From positions 50,289 through 114,288 of the forward strand of contig JAISPT010000067.1 in assembly GCA_031274715.1 (NCBI GenBank): 64,000 bases of DNA. Direction: 5' to 3'. The DNA is from Azonexus sp. (lineage in GTDB: Bacteria; Pseudomonadota; Gammaproteobacteria; Burkholderiales; Rhodocyclaceae). Each line of letters opens with the position of its first letter. Position 1 is the stretch's first letter. The position numbers were made by a program, and so were the translations under genes. Below, in pieces: positions 62,695 to 64,000 of this stretch. The notes beneath the pieces are model-generated. The model was not told the origin of the DNA. It did not search any database and saw nothing but the letters and a program-made list of their open reading frames with translations.

Positions 62695-64000
62695 CTGCGG
62701 AAAAACCCCGCCCCCTGCTGATCGTCGAGGATGATCCGGCATTGCAGAAGCAACTGCGCTGGTCCTTCGACCAATACGAGGCCATCACCGCAAGCGACCG
62801 CGAAAGCGCGCTCAGCCAGATTCACCGCCACCATCCGGCGGTGGTTACCATGGACCTTGGCCTGCCGCCGGATGCCGACTCCGTCTCCGAAGGCTTCCGC
62901 CTGCTCGAACAGATCCTGGCGGCTGCCCCCGATACCAAGGTGATCGTTCTCACCGGCCAGAACGACCGGGCCAATGCATTGCGCGCCATCGGTCTCGGCG
63001 CTTACGATTTCTTCGCCAAACCGTTCGAGCCGGAACTGCTCGGCCTGACCATCGATCGCGCTTTCCGTCTCTATGATCTGCAGCAGGAAAACCGCCGCTT
63101 GCAGGCTGCCCAGCACCCGCCGGCACTGGCCGGCCTGGTGACGCGCAGCCCGGAAATGCTGCGCGTCTGCCGCACCGTCGAAAAAGTTGCCGGCAGCAAC
63201 GCCACGGTCCTGCTACTCGGCGATAGCGGCACCGGCAAGGAAATCCTCGCCCACGGCCTGCACGATGCTTCGCCGCGCAAGAGCGAGCGCTTCGTGGCGA
63301 TCAACTGTGCCGCAATCCCGGACAATCTGCTGGAAAGTGAGTTGTTCGGCTACGAAAAAGGCGCCTTTACCGGTGCCGCGAAAACCACGCCGGGGAAAAT
63401 CGAGAGCGCCGACGGGGGCACGCTGATGCTCGACGAAATCGGCGACTTACCGCACCCGTTGCAGGCCAAACTGCTGCGCTTCCTACAGGAAAGAGTGATC
63501 GAGCGCCTCGGCGGCCGCCAGGAAATCCCAGTCGACGTCCGCATCGTCTGCGCCACGCACCAGGATCTCAAGGCGCTGATCAGCGAAGGGTGCTTCCGCG
63601 AGGATCTCTACTACCGCTTGGCCGAGATCGTCATCAACATCCCGCCGCTGCGCGATCGCAAGGGCGATGCCGCCCTGCTCGCCCATGCCTTCGTTCGCCG
63701 CTTCGCCAGCGAACACAACTACGGCAGCATGACCCTGACCGAAGACGCCGTGCGGGCCATCGAAGCCCATGGCTGGCCGGGCAACGTGCGCGAACTAGAG
63801 AACTGCATCAAGCGCGCGGTAATCATGGCCGACGGTTCCCAGATCACACGCGAGGATATCGGACTTGAGTTCGATCCCGGCAGCCAGTCCGAATTCATCG
63901 ACCTGCGCAGGATTCGCGACGAAGCCGAGCGCAGCGCGGTCATCACCGCCCTCGGCCGCGCCAACGGCAATCTGGTCCGCGCCGCCGAGATTCTCGGCAT
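62691..64000 (+). CDS. prsR: PEP-CTERM system sigma-54 response regulator PrsR (partial, right edge)
   Basis: Read directly from sequence: TTG at 62691, with AAAAGGAG five bases upstream, overlapping the prsK stop (TTGA). The open frame runs 436 codons to the window edge. Receiver domain with LLIVEDDPALQKQL and the phosphoacceptor Asp in VVTMDLGLPPDAD (about residue 55); sigma-54 activation domain with GDSGTGKE (Walker A), GAFTGA (sigma-54 contact), DEIGDLP and RFREDLYYRL-like sequence; and the start of a Fis-type helix-turn-helix (GNLVRAAEILGI). Only the last residues are missing. It is the likely activator of the promoter at 11208. Confidence 0.95.
   Translation, partial: MTAEKPRPLLIVEDDPALQKQLRWSFDQYEAITASDRESALSQIHRHHPAVVTMDLGLPPDADSVSEGFRLLEQILAAAPDTKVIVLTGQNDRANALRAIGLGAYDFFAKPFEPELLGLTIDRAFRLYDLQQENRRLQAAQHPPALAGLVTRSPEMLRVCRTVEKVAGSNATVLLLGDSGTGKEILAHGLHDASPRKSERFVAINCAAIPDNLLESELFGYEKGAFTGAAKTTPGKIESADGGTLMLDEIGDLPHPLQAKLLRFLQERVIERLGGRQEIPVDVRIVCATHQDLKALISEGCFREDLYYRLAEIVINIPPLRDRKGDAALLAHAFVRRFASEHNYGSMTLTEDAVRAIEAHGWPGNVRELENCIKRAVIMADGSQITREDIGLEFDPGSQSEFIDLRRIRDEAERSAVITALGRANGNLVRAAEILG

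Overview
This is a GC-rich chromosomal segment from a betaproteobacterium, most likely a Rhodocyclales member (Dechloromonas/Azonexus/Zoogloea/Accumulibacter-like). That placement rests on gene content (a complete exosortase A locus with ligase, decarboxylase and PrsK/PrsR) and codon use. It is family-level inference, not a database result. No rRNA, tRNA or CRISPR array was seen.

Positions 1-5450 hold housekeeping genes: holB (cut by the left edge), tmk and mltG on the minus strand, ygfZ and an NRDE protein on the plus strand, then an L,D-transpeptidase and tadA on the minus strand. Positions 5466-10911 hold an envelope transport set: a LolA-like periplasmic protein, a LolD/MacB-type ATPase, a DUF1302-like beta-barrel and two FtsX/LolC-type permeases.

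Positions 11000-36500 are the core of an exosortase A (XrtA/EpsH) exopolysaccharide and protein-sorting locus. It starts with a PEP-CTERM substrate protein that has a near-consensus sigma-54 promoter (11208-11223) and a strong terminator. A ThiF-like enzyme follows, then a long plus-strand array: Wza-like exporter, chain-length protein, tyrosine autokinase with a Gly-Tyr repeat tail, outer-membrane barrel, ExeA-like ATPase, WecB, deacetylase, FemAB-like protein, sugar transferase, exosortase fused to an EpsI domain, more glycosyltransferases, an AsnB-type amidotransferase, a PaaK-like adenylating enzyme, an O-ligase, a TPR protein, a second deacetylase and an ATP-grasp enzyme. A long imperfect palindrome (about 26214-26391) lies between two of these genes.

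Positions 36583-49486 run on the minus strand: flippase, an AsnB-like enzyme without the glutaminase cysteine, an AT-rich glycosyltransferase, a polymerase/ligase, another glycosyltransferase, a tandem GNAT/FemAB-like protein, two exosortase-associated hydrolases and an acyl carrier protein. Divergently from it start the AMP-forming ligase (49778) and, 4.5 kb on, the PLP decarboxylase (55938). Between ligase and decarboxylase lies an insert with mgtA, a secreted barrel-like protein, an autotransporter remnant, a transposase remnant and a decayed second copy of the ligase promoter plus both ends of the ligase gene. This suggests a rearrangement that split a ligase-decarboxylase operon.

Positions 57299-64000 hold an acyltransferase fused to a PilZ domain, the EpsB-type initiating sugar transferase, and PrsK/PrsR (PrsR runs off the right edge). 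PrsR is a sigma-54 activator, so the sigma-54 promoter at the PEP-CTERM gene is its natural candidate target. Together the genes would make, modify, export and possibly glycosylate or acylate surface polysaccharide and PEP-CTERM proteins, as in floc- or biofilm-forming sludge bacteria. The ligase/ACP/decarboxylase/hydrolase/acyltransferase set looks like a small-molecule or acyl-amine module of unknown product.
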